Counted from the stretch's first letter, positions 1-13,895 are shown. The stretch is DNA of 64,000 nt from Tubiluchus corallicola (GCA_030141605.1 JAQGDQ010000123.1:372001-436000); one strand, 5' to 3'. The notes: generated from the sequence alone by a model not told the origin. Program-made: numbers and translations.

Positions 1-462
1 TTCCCTTTTAGGCTAGCCGGCTTACTGATTGGCATTACAATATCCTGGCGCGTCTATGAGGAAAGGAGGCACCTGAGATGAGCAGTGAAAGAGCTTATCA
101 GTATGCTAAGACAGGAGCGCCGGCACAGTAAATAAATGAATGGGCCCAATAAATGAAAGAGGCCAGCGATAAAGTAGTAAAAATTGCACGAACACGTACG
201 CATGTTTAACACAAAAAACATAATGCCTTATTGTTGCTTAGCAACTATTTTTGTTTTTAATGTTCTTGTTTCACACCGGTATATACTGTTTTAACACTTC
301 TTATGTAATTTCCTGCTGATAATACCGCTAGAGTGAAAGCTTCTGAAATAATATAATGCTAGAAATGAGAGGTATAAGTTTTGCAAAAAAAAAATGGCAA
401 AATGGCCATTTTTGGAGGCTTTTCGCCCCCGTTCCTCCCCTATATACCACTGAAATTATATA

Positions 463-523
463 TATGGTCATTGAGACTATAATGGGCATTATGTTTTTTA
501 TGTTAAAGATGACAAGTCCCATA
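463..523. repeat. Dispersed repeat copy, partner of 40501-40556
   Basis: It shares TCATTGAGACTATAATGGGC and then TTTTTTATGTTAAAGATGAC with the copy in RANGAP1 intron 10. The surrounding 370-460 sequence (poly-A run, then a C-rich stretch) may belong to the same element. Confidence 0.6.
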
Positions 524-1197
524 TTTTAAACGTATGGATACTTACCATTCGTAGTATATGGATGTAAATTATAAAAAAAAACTGTAGTAGTACAGTAGAC
601 GCTAAAAACCGTCTAAATTTCAATAGTATGTGTAAGAATAGGACGCAAAAATTTTTTGACATAGTATTCATTTTGTCAACACGTTACATCAACGCATGCC
701 TACATGCCTATAATATAACAGCAGCACATTACTTGAAGTTTTCCAAACGCTAGACGGATATGGGTAACACAAAATTAACAGACATTACGTCGTCGTCGAT
801 AATGGTAGAGACACTGAACAGTAATGAATGAATCTCTATTATTAACTCCCTACATAGGCAGATTTTGATGAAAACAAAAAAAGGAAGCAATTCCTTAGAT
901 GGATCAAAAGTGAAGCCAAAAAAAATATTAGCGAATAAAGAAAAGGCACAGTATAAATAGAAATACATGTGTGTCGAAAAAAACTTCATAAAGTAAACAA
1001 GAGCTATGAATTACAATCGTCATAATCACTGGCTATTTAATTGACACGTTTTTCCTCATGAAGTGCACAAAGGAGTTGCAGAAGACTAGTAACCAAAAAG
1101 GCTAAAAAATGGGCTAGTAATGTAAGAACAACTGACAGAGAAAAACAGCGAAAAAAAGATAATATGGGACACAAGGGGGAAGGATAGAACATATTGT

Positions 1198-1244
1198 CAT
1201 CATCGCTATCGTCATCGTCATGGTCACCATCATCATCATCGCAT
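1198..1244. repeat. ATC/GTC triplet tract
   Basis: Imperfect repeat of TCATCG/TCATCA units. The Asp-rich minus-strand frame across it is a product of the repeat, not a gene signal. Confidence 0.75.
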
Positions 1245-1249
1245 TGCCT

Positions 1250-4200
1250 CAACTTGTATTTTTATGATATTATACAATACATTGAATACCATCACTACTA
1301 TACAAAACTACTAATGTACAACCCCAGTACAAGTATGGTTAGATTTGCTTTTGTGAACAACTGATTTAAAGCAACAAACAATTTAAAAGCAGCAAAGTAA
1401 GAGAAGTAAGTGAGTTTACTTTATGTCAATTTACATTACATACGAATATGAGTATTAGCTTATAATGTATAAAGAAAATCTACTTAATAAGAGGTTGTTC
1501 CGTAAAGTTAAACAGATATTTCATATTACAAAAGTGAAGATACATGGGATCATTACCAACAATATCTCTTGCTTCTTCATTTGAAAATGTGAACATCTTT
1601 ACTCTCTTTATAATAATTACACAAGTCGAAGGACGGAGAAGCACTGATTAGTTTCACTGTTAAATCAATATTCATTAAATGATAAATAAACAACACATGC
1701 CATGATGCCCGTACATCTTTATTGAACTGCACAGCAATTTGTAACTGATAAATCAATTTTTTGTAAAAAAAAACCTTGCCGCTATTTAGGAAGATTTACC
1801 GCTATTCCGTCTTTCTTGATAACTGAGGAGGACAGACCAAGAAAAAGAGAAAGAGAAACGGAAAAGAGCCAGAGAATGAAAAAGACACAGAAATAGGATC
1901 GCGAGAGAGAGAAAGAGACAGATCGTCGTTTGCTCCGAGTGTGTTCGGAATCAGACCAGCCGCCAATCAATACTTAATCAAAGGCCAAAAACAACAGTGC
2001 AATGTGATTAATCAACCTTACCTTGGGAGTAAAAATCAGCGTGACACGAGGTTTGCAAGATGGAGCATCATCCAGTACCCACATTCTCTCCCGACCACCG
2101 CTCCACAGCTTCTGGCCGTGACTTTTCACAAACCAGTATAATTTTGACGCTCTTGATGAAATTATAGTGCTAGAAATTAGTTTTCAGTCTGAATGTGTGC
2201 CATTCATGGCAAGACAAAACGCCTTTATACTGGTGTGACTGAGACAGGACTGTTATTCCGCTGCGGGCGTTTGCATTGCGCCCGGGGGGTGGAGGGGCGC
2301 AGCGCACCCACTTGCATGTAAAGGGTAATAGCACGGCCCGTAATGACGCCCACATAATGCTAGCATGTGCAACGGGCTAGTACCTGACGGCAAAGTAGGG
2401 ACACTGTGAGCATTCACATACACTAAGTGCAGGCATACAAATACAAATAACACGCAATTGCTAGAAATTATTCAACTGCAGCACCTAATTACTGGGATTC
2501 TTGCTTTGAATGCTTTTAATGTGAAACATTTCTAAGTTCCAACATGCTAGAAGCTTTAAGTCTGAAAGTCGCTTCAGCAAATTTTCTTGAATAAACTGAG
2601 CAGGTGAACGTACATCAGTATGCAAGCTTCAGGGATATTAAAAATAAAAAATCTATCTATCTAACCAATGAAAAGTCACAATAGGATCGACCAGAGAGCA
2701 GCTAGTCCAAGGTCTGTACTAAAAGGCGGCAGGCAAACTAACGTCTATCAAATACCAAAAAGAAAGAAATCTGTTAATAAAAATTAAAGACAATTTCCAT
2801 TTTCCAATCACCCGAATACTTATTAAGAATAACGACTGGGCTGCTTCAAGGAGATAGCCTGCCCCACCCCGCCTCAAGGATAATAAGCAGAACTTGTGTA
2901 ATCAGTGCTAAACTGTGCAGCGTCTATCTTCATCTAGTAAATCTGGCACTAAAGACATATTGAGAACAACTCAGCAAAGTTTTTCTCCTATCAAGATGTT
3001 CCACGCCAGTAAGATGCGCTCAAGGCCGCTCTGCGCCGACAAGGCAAGCTGTGTTTCTCGACCACAGCCAGGGCACTTAATTGCCTGTATAATATGCTGT
3101 AATACAATAAAAACTGTCATAATAACACAAAGCAGCGTTTTCGCATACAATACTCGCTTGTTTTGAGCGCCGTTTTTATGCAAAGTAAACAGTTTAATGC
3201 AGAGAACGGCCGCCTGATCAGATGTCAATCACTCACGCACGCATATGCGTGAGAAAACTCTCAGCGGACTGTGCGCTTGTGAGCATTGAGCACGCAGTAA
3301 ATGAAAATCATTCTCAGCATGCGTGCACGGTCAAATTGCAAATTGAAAAACCGTTCACACTAGTAACCAATCTTCATTAAAGCTAACATTAATCGATTTA
3401 TTAATTAATTAATTAACTGTGCGCGATAAGTTGACTAACACATCTTGCCTGCGTGGCATTAATTGAACTATATATATTACGTAATAAATATATGCATTAC
3501 TAAGTTATAATTACTGTTGTCACCATAAACTAGTACCAATAATATAAAAGTTATGTGTGACTAGTGCAAACGTGATTGAAAGCAAACAAAGACAACGACA
3601 ACAACAAACATTAGCCAGTGCATGGACATTAAGAGAGATCGTATCTTAGAGCCAACTGTTAATTTTTTAGTTTTTTAATAGGCTAGCTATTAGACATTTA
3701 TAGCTTATTATGATTAGACAAACGATTATGATTAACAATTGTTTAAAATGACATTATATTTAACAAATTCGTATAATTGAAATTATTAATTACATGCATA
3801 CAGTATCCCGAACATGTAAGAGCTGCGACTAAGTTTTTTTTCACTGCTAGTTCCAATTGTCTGATAAAACAACAATTATTTTTAATTAATAGCCTTGAGT
3901 AACAACATAAAAGTAAAATACCGATTAAAAATTAATTAGCAAATTTAGTTTATTTGAATAATGAAAATGTGATTACTTCATATTGGAAACCAAATATCTG
4001 TATGAAAAGTAGCAACTGAAAACAACAGCCTGGACAACTTCACTTAAAGATTCGCAAAATAAAATTAAACTACCGACGATAATGCTCACTCATTCAATGT
4101 CAAGTTTTCAAAAAAAAGAACAACAATAACAACGTCTTTATAAATTATTCACTTACAATGTCAATGACAGCTTGGATTGTAACCAACACTGAACATACAA

Positions 4201-4859
4201 AAAACATCACAACTACGCAACGCGTCGGACATTTTAGTTACATACGTAATTTTGACAAGAGGCAGCAGGTCTGCTTGCAGAAAAAGTGAAATTAGGTAAG
4301 GGGGTCATGCAACTCAACACGCCTTTATGGGTATTTGTCGATAACCGCGAACAATCAAAACGCAGGCAGTTGTCATTCACAAAATCAATTCCTATATCAA
4401 TAGGATCTGATCACAGCAAACTGTAATCTGCTAAATTTCGTGGATGAATAAAAAGTACAACGCATTAGTTAGGGCAGAATGTTCGTAACAGTTTGCAAGT
4501 TACGTGTATTGTTATTTAATGCAACAAATCAAGCACTCATTTAATCAATTAGTGAATAATCAATTCTAATCACTAACAGCTGTCATTCCTGGCTACCATA
4601 AATTTGTATATTTAAAAAACTGTATTCGCTTTCACAGATTTATAAGATTATTAGATCCACATAATTACATACATTTGAACAACAATGATACTGTATAATT
4701 AAATCAGAGCTTTAAAAAGCAAGTATGTAAGTGAGGTACTTGAGAAGTAAACATACTTGTGTAAAGCATTGTGGATATGTGAAGAAAGGAAGAAAAAGTA
4801 TGAAAAAACATTGAAAGCATAGGCAAGAAAGCAGATGAAGATAGATAGAGAGACACACA
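1250..4859. other. No gene recognised
   Basis: AT-rich sequence apart from a GC-rich patch at about 2255-2345 whose ends (CGCTGCGGGCG / GGGGCGCAGCG) can form a hairpin. Overlapping open frames on both strands at about 2915-3228 have no family marks. No convincing exons. Confidence 0.4.
3226..3254. repeat. Short hairpin CTCACGCA...TGCGTGAG
   Basis: CTCACGCA and TGCGTGAG are perfect inverse copies a few bases apart. This is an isolated small palindrome. Confidence 0.6.
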
Positions 4860-4917
4860 GAGTTAAAAACAGTACTGTGAGTTAAAAACAGTACTGTGAG
4901 TTAAAAACAGTATTGTG
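4860..4917. repeat. 19-base tandem repeat, three copies
   Basis: The unit AGTTAAAAACAGTACTGTG starts at 4861, 4880 and 4899; the third copy has one change (GTATTG). It lies in non-coding AT-rich DNA. Confidence 0.9.
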
Positions 4918-7900
4918 AAACTCTACCTATTTACATTGTTTATGTATTTTGACATAGTATATTACTAATTCATTAGCATTTAAAAATTTATTCAATTTTT
5001 TTTTTGTATATTGTGCGAGTGTGTTATAATAAGGCTAACGTTGCATACTTTTCTGCACTAGTTCACTAACGTGACTGTATTGTTTGTGCTAAACATATAC
5101 GAATAAATGGTAAATAAAAACATGTATACACAATCAATGTGCTAACATCAGTTCAACAAAACATAAGATTCACATACAAGATCACTAGACATTAAAAAAA
5201 TTGTGATCATGCAAGATAAACAAGCAACCGAATGCTTCAAAGTTTGAAAATGGTATTTTATTATGAAAAAACTTTAGCAAATTTTGAATTAAAAAAGTAC
5301 CAAAAACTAATATATGTTAGTACATATACACATTTTAATATATCACATCCATTGCAGGGCTTATGAACTCAAGAATGGCATAGTTAAATATATATCCAAC
5401 ATGGTTTTGGAAATGTTAAAAAATGAACTCTGACATATCATAATCTAGCACAAAACATTTTAACCTCTGCATTAAGCGGGGTTAAATATTTCTAGATTTT
5501 AGCTCGAGGGCAAAACCCAATTACCTGACAAAGGCACACGTGCTTTGTGTACAACTTGTGTCACTTTCTCCTAAAGCTGAGCAAAAGTCTCATACTTATC
5601 AATTTTGTAATGTTCACGAATAAAATAATCAGAATAATTTAAATTCTTCTTAAAAATGAAATTTCTGCTATTTTTGCAAGTAGAAAAAATATTGTTGTGT
5701 CAGGTGGTGCAAAAAAGTGCGAATTTTTGATTACAATATTATCGTAAGAAAATAACATAGCACAGCATGTTTGCAGCACAACAAATGTGAAAAGCAATAC
5801 GAAACTATGTATGTCTCGCGGTAATCACAAAAACATACAAACGCACAGTTCTCATAAAGACATTTAGACTGAGGATAGCAAAGTGACCAAAGGCCACCAG
5901 TTTATTCTGCCTTGAGCACCAAACAGGCCGAAACAGCCCATGTTAAATACCAAAATTAATATACTGTGCATTCACTGCACTGTTAACATAAGCATTTTTT
6001 TAAACAAAAGCAAATTTATATAGCACATTTTAACAAAAGAGTGAAATAGTGATTATAAACACGTGATAAATATTCCGACTAAAATTATGCACCTTCAAAA
6101 ATGGGGGAGATGAAATTGGTGAACGTGAAATTCAATGTCCTTGTATGTGGCACAACTAAATACATGTGGACATATAAGACACTAACAGTAGTATAGCTAA
6201 TAGGGGAGTAAGGGGAACCACTGCTTCCCCAAGCACATATTTCAAAATTGGAGCCTTTTGAAATTTTTTAACTATTTAGTTCTCTTGTGCGATAAAAGTT
6301 GAATCTTTTTTTTTACATGTAAAATCAAAGTAATTAAATAACACACATTTTAGTATATTTTGAGATTTATGAGCTTACTATAAAACTTTTCATTGTGTTT
6401 TAATTTTAAATATAACACAATAGTTATGTACTTTAGAACTACATTTTCCTCATGTTTTGATTTTAAATACAAACCAAAAATGTATAATTAATGCGTTAAA
6501 AAATGTTTGGTAAATGTGACGGTGCCTTTTTTATGTGCTTGCTACTTCTAATTCTATGACCTGGCTACGCTCTTGAACACTAGTATGTAGTCAAAATGTT
6601 TGGAAATCATTATAAAGCTCTTTTTAGATGACTGATGTAATTTACACGGCTGCTGGGTACAAGACTTGGTGTGATCTAGGGCTGTTAAACGATAGAGTAG
6701 TGTAAAGCCCGGAAACAAAACAACTAAGTTCTGCAACAACTAAGTTCTGATAAGCTTGTTTTACTTCTCCAAAATCCAAATTTTTGACACCTTCACTGAA
6801 TATGGTGATTCCTGAGAAGTGGGTAGAACTAGTTCCTGATTTTTCATTCACAGTTTAACTATCCAGTTTCAGCGAGTCATACAATGAGCAAATACTTGCA
6901 TATGAAAAAACGAAATTAGTTAGGGTACAGACCTTTACAATTTTCATAAATACTCACAAACTTGCAGCTACAGTTAACAACTTTATGCCACTTAATGACA
7001 ATTTGCAATCTTAACACTTCTACAGTAAATGATGAACAGCATGGCCAAGCATCTTAACAACGTACCAACATAAGGCATTAAACAAATGTTTGGTCATGGT
7101 GAACATTCATGTATAATGTTGGAACAGTTGACCTCAATCACTTATGCATACCTCTGATCTCATGTATTCATTTACCTGAGCATTGTCTCGACAACGACTA
7201 GGAAAGCAACGTGGATGGAAATTGATCACATTAACTGCTACATGTGCGGCAAATAAACATATCAATTTAGTTAGGTGAATAACTTCCCTAAGTTCTAAAA
7301 TCTTTGTTTTACAAATGTATAATGAGTTGCTACTATATCTTAATTAAATACTGATAACTTGTGTATCTTTAAAGATGAGAGAAGGTGACAACACATCACA
7401 TCATTATCAGCTTGAAAAACATCCAACTACTGTTGAATGTTATGTCATTCAAATAAAGTTCAGTTGGCTAGCTTATCGTTTTTGAACAGTTATTTACTGC
7501 CTTTATAAGCATCAAAAACACAAAAGTTAAAACTTGAAAGCTAACTAAATCCGTGCATGTGCATGTCCTAGACTTCAGCACAATTTATCAAAAAATACCT
7601 GTTATGGTAAACTTCATAGACTGGGAATATGGCCTTCAATTGCCAACAGTATGTTAACTGATTCTACATGTACATTCTCATTCTTACTTATACAGTGCTT
7701 TTCTATAGTGCTCAGATATAATCATCTGTCAGTAGCCTGTGTCACACCTCGTTACCAATCCTAACCTCACAGCCCATATTTTCCATGTATTCTGCCATAC
7801 TTCACTTGGCTTTTCAACAACATTATTTCTAGGTTATCTCATTCATCGGTGGGATGTGGTTATGTCTGTGAGTTCAGTAAACAATACCACATACGATCCT

Positions 7901-7950
7901 TTCATTTTTTACACACTTCACCACACTGCAAGTCATAATCGCAAGCGCTC
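4918..7950. other. No gene recognised
   Basis: Uniform AT-rich DNA. The minus-strand frame near 6642-6851 follows a fair acceptor (CCACTTCTCAG), but its phase does not fit the helix-hairpin-helix gene upstream. Confidence 0.4.
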
Positions 7951-8280
7951 ACTTACCAACACGTGTACTCAAGAAACAATGGTTGTGGTAGGACGAAAAC
8001 CTAGCTCATTATCACAGGTAACTCTCTAAGACAAGCCATCATCAACAGTAGGGACATCCGAGTGATGACGTACATCTTCTATGAGGTATATCCAGCCACA
8101 ACCAATAAGATGCATAAAACTTACACAAGTATTGAACCCAGACAGTCAAGAAATATTCACAAGTGACCACTTGGCTATGCAGCTTGCCCCAAAATACAGT
8201 GCATTAGTTTGAATGCACAACAAGATGTAATCATCTACATGTATTAGATCAATTTTCCATATTTTTATACGCTTATTTCA

Positions 8281-8391
8281 GTGCAGAAAGCAAACAACAA
8301 AATCTCTTACCAATTTGCGCTGCCTGATTATCTTGGTGCAGAAAGCAAACAACAAAATCACTTACCAATTTGCGCTGCCTGATTTTTTCTG
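8281..8391 (-). repeat. 55-base tandem duplication spanning a splice donor
   Basis: The unit from GTGCAGAAAGCAAACAACAA through TTACCAATTTGCGCTGCCTG occurs twice, starting at 8281 and 8336, with few differences. On minus it copies the exon end CAGGCAGCGCAAATTG together with its donor (GTAAGT in the first, GTAAGA in the second). Use of the second donor would add 55 bases and shift the frame. Confidence 0.85.
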
Positions 8392-10933
8392 TATGTTCAT
8401 CGACTATAGTGTTCTGTTTAGCTGCCGCTATTTCATCAGCTTCTATGTCGCTTATGTCACTCTGCTCTCTCTCGCCAATACTATTATCATTATCATCGCC
8501 ATCATCATCATCAGTATCACTGTCTCCGTTGTCTGAGGCGCAAGTAGTAGCCATTGTGTTCTTAAGGTGTAATAAAGTCACTGCACTGGTGGTTTCCAAA
8601 AGTGGCGTTGTCTGTAAAAAACGACAATTGTATATTACAATCACACAAAGGACCAGCTATATAATGTAAAAATGCCTGTGGAGACAATGTCACAAGCAAA
8701 ATATAACTATCATATGTTTATGGTTTAATACATTTAGAGGCTTAATTGATATTTTTCTAAGCAGAGCTCAAGATGCGGACGGTACAGTTACAATTCTTAC
8801 TGACCTAATGGCCAATAAGACTTGTCTGAAAAACATAATAAAATTCCTAACAACATTTTTCTAACACATGGGTTTCTGCTGAAGCACTCGTGTGAACGAT
8901 GGCACAAAATCTTTATCACAAGAGTGCAAACCACGTCCTCAAAGAAATGATAAAAAAATTGGACAATCATGGCATGCTAACAATTTTAGCTGAATGCCCA
9001 CAACAAAAGTTGATAAGCAGGATACATTACAATTTTTTGCTGGGCAGCAAAAACTAACCAGCAGCACCGTCAGACGGCTGTGGTACTGGACTGATAGTAT
9101 TAAAAGCATCGGATTAGATCTCCAGAAGACTATTGTAGATGTTACTATTTTAAAAGATTGTTTAACTAAAGTTTGAAATTAGCTCCCACAAACTAATACT
9201 TAAAAATTCAAGGAACCCAATTATGGCATGTGCCTATGTGTGCACGAATAGGCATGAAATGCAAATCTTGGAACACTGAGCTATTACATACAGGATCAGT
9301 ATTAAGTTCATTAAACCAAGAACATCTTTAAAAGTGAACTGATTAACAAATTAATAAATCAATGCAGCATTAATTATATCATAAGCAAACCGGAGCATTC
9401 TCTTGGCATATTCTGCATGGCTATTCTAAAGCAATGACTGATTGAGAGTGCTTCAAATGAAGTATAACTTGACATAACTGCTTCATGTTTGTGACAGCAC
9501 TCATAATGAAAGATGGAGAAGCTTTCGGTGGTTAGTAATAATAACCATGGTGGATAATACTTTTTCTTCACATCACATGCAACTGCTAAATCTCAGTAAG
9601 TGCGTAAAGTTATGATCACGATAAATATCTTGTAAGCCGTTCAAGCAACAATATGGTAACGAAAAGATAAATAAGGTTCTAAGCCTAATGTGTGCCTATA
9701 AAACCAATTCTGCATTAAGGCAAGTAGAAATCAGCATTTAGCATGCTTTACGAGTTTTGCGGTTTAACTTCAGTCTCCATGGTGCTCCATCAGTGAAGAT
9801 GTTAGCTAGCTGTTAGCTGCCCGAGTGACGCTTCACTCCTTCATTTCTTTAATAAGAAAATGATTTTAAAACTAAATAAATTTTGTCACCATCTCATTAT
9901 ATTATCATCACTATCATCATCGTTATCATCAGCTAATCCTTAACAGTCACCATTGATGATGATCATTTTACTCACACATGCAGATGGTGACGGTGTGTCA
10001 GTGCATTCAGGCGGAACATCATCTTCTTCGTCAGCCACCTCTTTTAAGTGTTGATTTGGATGACTAGTAGACGGTTTCTCTTTTCCAGGACTACCATGGT
10101 CCATCTCTTTACCTGTGCGTTCTAGGGCCAACCACTGTTTAGTTCTAGCAGAACTACGAGTCTCACTGGAAAGATGAAAGCTTAGCTACTAGACATTCTA
10201 CATCAAATCATTATCACCAAACAAACCAATTTTATAACAGTAACAAACCAACCTTAGAAAGTTTTTTAGAATGTTGCCAATTAAACCGCTGACAAAAAAT
10301 CTGTTTGTTTCACAAAGCACATGCACGCACACACGCACGCATGCATACACACACACACACACACACACATGCTCATACATGCATGCGCACACACATGATA
10401 AAACAATTGTCCGCACTTCAAAAAACATAAAAAGGGCCAGAAACTGACAGGACCAGGAAAAAGTGAGAAGAAATTTTCGAGATAATACCTAGCTCAGTTT
10501 TTGATCAGTTTGTCAGTCACAGTTATTAACCTTTTGTAGCACAATGGTTGAGACAGCGAGTGTCCAACATGCTCTTGAGAGCACCAACATAGCATTATAT
10601 GATGCCATTTTAGCCAATTTCAAGGGTACTCTCAATGAAACACTTAAGAAGTGTAGGCTATCTGAGATCTCCTCTTAGTTAGTAGATTCCTCAAAAAGCT
10701 CTCTCAACCTGCAGTCGAGCTGAGACAGATTCTATCCCATTAAACAGAAAAGGCTTTTTCTTAAGAATGGTTGGGTTAAGAACTACTCACCGCCGGCATG
10801 CCTTTGCCCGGCGTGCTGCTGCAATCTGTGCAAGCTTTGAGCAGATGAGACGGTGCCGGTTGAGATTGACAATGTTCTCTCCGATGCCTGGAATATCTGA
10901 AAGATCCTTCACGCTGACGAAACCACCTCGTAT
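8366..10933 (-). CDS. Partial gene: helix-hairpin-helix and acidic protein, three exons
   Basis: Three exons join in frame on minus: 10933-10791, 10165-9976, 8611-8366 (193 codons; splice sites GTGAGT, GTGAGT, GTAAGT; acceptors TATAG, TTCCAG, TTACAG). The first encodes RGGFVSVKDLSDIPGIGENI, a helix-hairpin-helix DNA-binding motif of the ComEA/EEPD1 type (GGF..V.DL..IPGIG), followed by a basic stretch ARRAKACRR. The second is Ser/Pro/Glu-rich. The third has a run of Asp (DTDDDDGDDNDN), a mixed-charge helix and IRQRKL. The start and end are not found, and no nuclease domain is visible, so EEPD1 identity is not supported. A nuclear DNA-binding role is an inference from the motif and charge only. 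A 55-base tandem duplication repeats the last donor site. Confidence 0.55.
10334..10400. repeat. CA microsatellite
   Basis: A (CA)n tract of about 12 uninterrupted units, with imperfect CACGCA/CATGCA flanks. It lies in the intron between the first two exons of the helix-hairpin-helix gene. Confidence 0.9.
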
Positions 10934-11122
10934 CTATACAAAATAATGCAATTATTAAACATTAGTTGAAAGCCATGAAAACTGGCCACTCTGTAACACA
11001 TATTACATAATTATACATGTAGTTTGTATCGCACTGTTGTTGTGTGTGTACCTAGAAGCCACCATCCAGCGCTCAATGCAGGGGCCAGTTTTTATGTTAA
11101 TAACTGTGGTGGGAGGAGAACC

Positions 11123-11142
11123 TTTATATATATATATATATA
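11123..11142. repeat. TA microsatellite
   Basis: Short (TA)n tract. The minus-strand open frame across it is an artefact of low complexity. Confidence 0.8.
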
Positions 11143-12408
11143 GGCAAGCAACAATGAAATAAATAATCAGAAGCAGTATGGCACATGAAAATTCCCAGAA
11201 TTTATTTTCTTGACAGTTACCCATTCATTTGCTAACCAAACCTAGCACTGTTCAACTTTGGTTACTAACCACATACCATGACCACTCAACTATTCAGTTC
11301 ACTTTTTAACAGAACTAAGCAAAGCGAGATATACTGCAGTGAAATGTATCTCACAGCATAAATTATTTAAAAATAATAGATTGTAATCCGTTTCAAATCT
11401 CCTTTCCCACAAGGAAGAAGGAACTATATGACCTCTTCAGTGCTGAGTAATGACAGCATGTGAACTTACAAAAGAGGAAGTTACTTAGAACAGTTTCCTT
11501 ACAAAATTAACCGTAACAGCACATAATAAATAAACAACTAAATGAACACGAAGGAATGATTAGATGAGTAAGGAAATCAATAAAAACGAATGAATCAGTG
11601 AATAAATGCCTGTATGAAGAATGTATACAGGAAGAACACACAAATGAATGAAATAATGATCAAAAGTAGATTAATAAGTTAAATAAAAAGTAAATGGCAA
11701 AAGGGAAAAGTAAAAGAAGAAATCTGCAAAGAATAAGTAAAATGTATTCAACAAACAATTTGCCATTTCAAGAATAAAGGTACGTTCACACAAATAAATG
11801 ATCTCAAAAGAGACATTAAACTAATCTATTCTATGTTACGCAGCTTATGTACTGAACAACTGTAACAGCTTATGCACTGAATCAAGTTCTTTAGACTAAA
11901 CCATGTATTAAATCTCCTGGCTTTATCTCCTCTGCCATAATAAATGGTCACTGCCGAACGAATGGACAGGTGTTCCCTTAATCAAAAAATACACTAAAAT
12001 GAGCATTTAATCACTCCAGTACGAACCTGCAGCATGACTAGCGTCACACATTTCTGCCTCTAGAAATCAAAAACTCCAAATAATCACAGCCATTTTGATG
12101 AGTGAGTATCACATTTCAGGGAATCTAACATATGTATATTTATAAGAAATCTAGCTTTGCGCAACACTAGAGCTAACACCATAGACATTGTTACTGTACT
12201 TTCAGGGCTGGATTTTAAACAGTTTTCTTATAGGTCAGAGCTACTAGGGATAAAAATGAACTAATAGAAAGTACTCAGGGTACACTAGGCAACAACAAAC
12301 TTATAAAAAACTAATAAAACTTCAGAATATCAAGCACAGTACAGCCACACATCATAGAAAGTACTATAAGAATGTCTTCTGATAGTAATACTAGGTGTTC
12401 TGTGGTGC

Positions 12409-12470
12409 GTAACTGGTAGCACCCCGTACCTGGGGTTGTAGTGCAAGGCAGTGAAGGCACACAACGTTTC
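12409..12470 (+). repeat. Possible tRNA-derived SINE head
   Basis: GCGTAACTGGTAGCAC resembles a D-arm with A box, and CCCGTACCTGGGG could form a short anticodon-like stem. The T-arm that should follow (GTTGTAGTGC) is poor. Weak evidence. Confidence 0.25.
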
Positions 12471-12841
12471 CCGGACACACACCAGCACACAAGACAGTCA
12501 GATGTGGGTCAATAGTGGTAGCACGAACGGGTGTGATCACACAAAGCGGCTCGTCAATAACAAAGTGTCAATAGAATTAAAGCACACCATCAACCGTGAA
12601 CTGTATCATTAATTAATCATGAACTCCGTTTTTATTTTCCTAGGTATATAAGCAATTTCACTTGCAAGTCAGATTTATGATGTCATGTAAGCAAATATGT
12701 CTGATTAAAATCTAATAAATTTCCTGTATTTTTGCGACAACATACCGTTCATTAGATGACCATCATTTGAAGCTTCATTCATATTTGTGTAAAAAGTGCC
12801 ACTTTACAAATCAAATGTGGAATTTTAAAAATATAGTGGAG

Positions 12842-12912
12842 TTCACGCTGAGGGTTTTCACGTACATGCTTCACGTGAATGGCTCTTGATTGCCTGGGTT
12901 CAATACTCACCC
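12842..12912 (+). repeat. tRNA-like relic
   Basis: A 71-base segment has ends GCTGAGGGT and ACCCTGAGC that pair at 8 of 9 positions, and GGGTTCAATACTC as a B-box-like site. No acceptable anticodon or T stem forms, so it is a decayed tRNA or SINE at best. Confidence 0.25.
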
Positions 12913-13895
12913 TGAGCTATTTTTATTTAAATTGATTCTGGCTGTTTAACTCTACTAATTTAGCCATTTATCTTATATCAGATATCCCTAATAAAGAGCC
13001 CGTGTACATTCATGCCACAAACATTGCAATGAAGAGGCCTTGCCAATCAATGCTTGATATCAACTCGCAGTGTGCCAAAGCTATTAATATACATAAAATG
13101 ACGAAATCATAGTTGGGAGGTACTGGATATGCAAATGCAGATGTACATATTATATAATGATGTTAATTTTATAAATTTTGATGCCTATGCAACTACAATT
13201 AATTTAATTGAAAAGGTTGACTATTGAGTTCACTTAGGAATTACGTTTTGTAATTTATTAAGATTTCGCCATAGCAAAATCTTACTGTTTTTCATTGAGT
13301 GCAAATTTGATATTATTTATTCTCCGCCATTTTAACGCTTAATAACTCGTAAGCCTTGCAAGCTAGGGTCGCCAAACACGCAGAGTTGGTAGCCCTGGGC
13401 AGGGGACGTACAAATGTATAGCAATCGCTGACCAGTGGTCAAGGGGGGAAGGACAGTGGCCGTTGGTCGGTTTTTCCTTTATGATTCAACTCCTCCTACG
13501 ACTTTCGTCATTTTCCAAATTTTTTTCACAAGTATTTGGGTACTGTGGGGCAGGTGTGCACCTGGGGTTTTAAAAAGCCGACAAGCTTTAAACGCCCGAG
13601 TGAGGGGCCAAAATGCAAAATTTGGGGACCGCCTAATTTGTGACCTTTTACACGCTGAGTGCTAGGGACATAAAACTCACAGGGTGCTAGGGACTCTCTG
13701 GCCAAAGTTATATATGTATACACGTGACTCAAGTTGCCGAGTCAAAGGTCATGGAGCAGTCGGGTCTTCATTTATTTTTCTTTAAGATCCATCTGCTCCC
13801 ACAGTTTGTGGGCTAGGGCGACAATATTTGGTGGTTAGGTGGGGCCAAGTTGTTGGATATGGCAAAATATGGGTGATTTGGAGGGGGACAATTTT

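Noticed and set aside
1037-1252. Asp-rich protein frame on minus
   Set aside because: It arises from the ATC/GTC triplet repeat, with no splice signals or conserved blocks.
7953-8024. Possible last exon of the helix-hairpin-helix gene on minus
   Set aside because: Phase fits and a stop follows 18 codons, but the acceptor tract is poor and the peptide is meaningless. Left out of the model.
7739-8029. 96-codon plus-strand frame
   Set aside because: No family marks, no start context, and AT-rich composition like its surroundings.
10796-10933. EEPD1 (exonuclease/endonuclease/phosphatase family) identity for the helix-hairpin-helix gene
   Set aside because: Only the short DNA-binding motif is similar. 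The following exons are low complexity and no catalytic domain is seen.
11042-11093. Possible exon between CTCCCACCACAG and GTACAC on minus, upstream of the helix-hairpin-helix exon
   Set aside because: Its only open phase leaves two bases that put the next exon out of frame into a stop.
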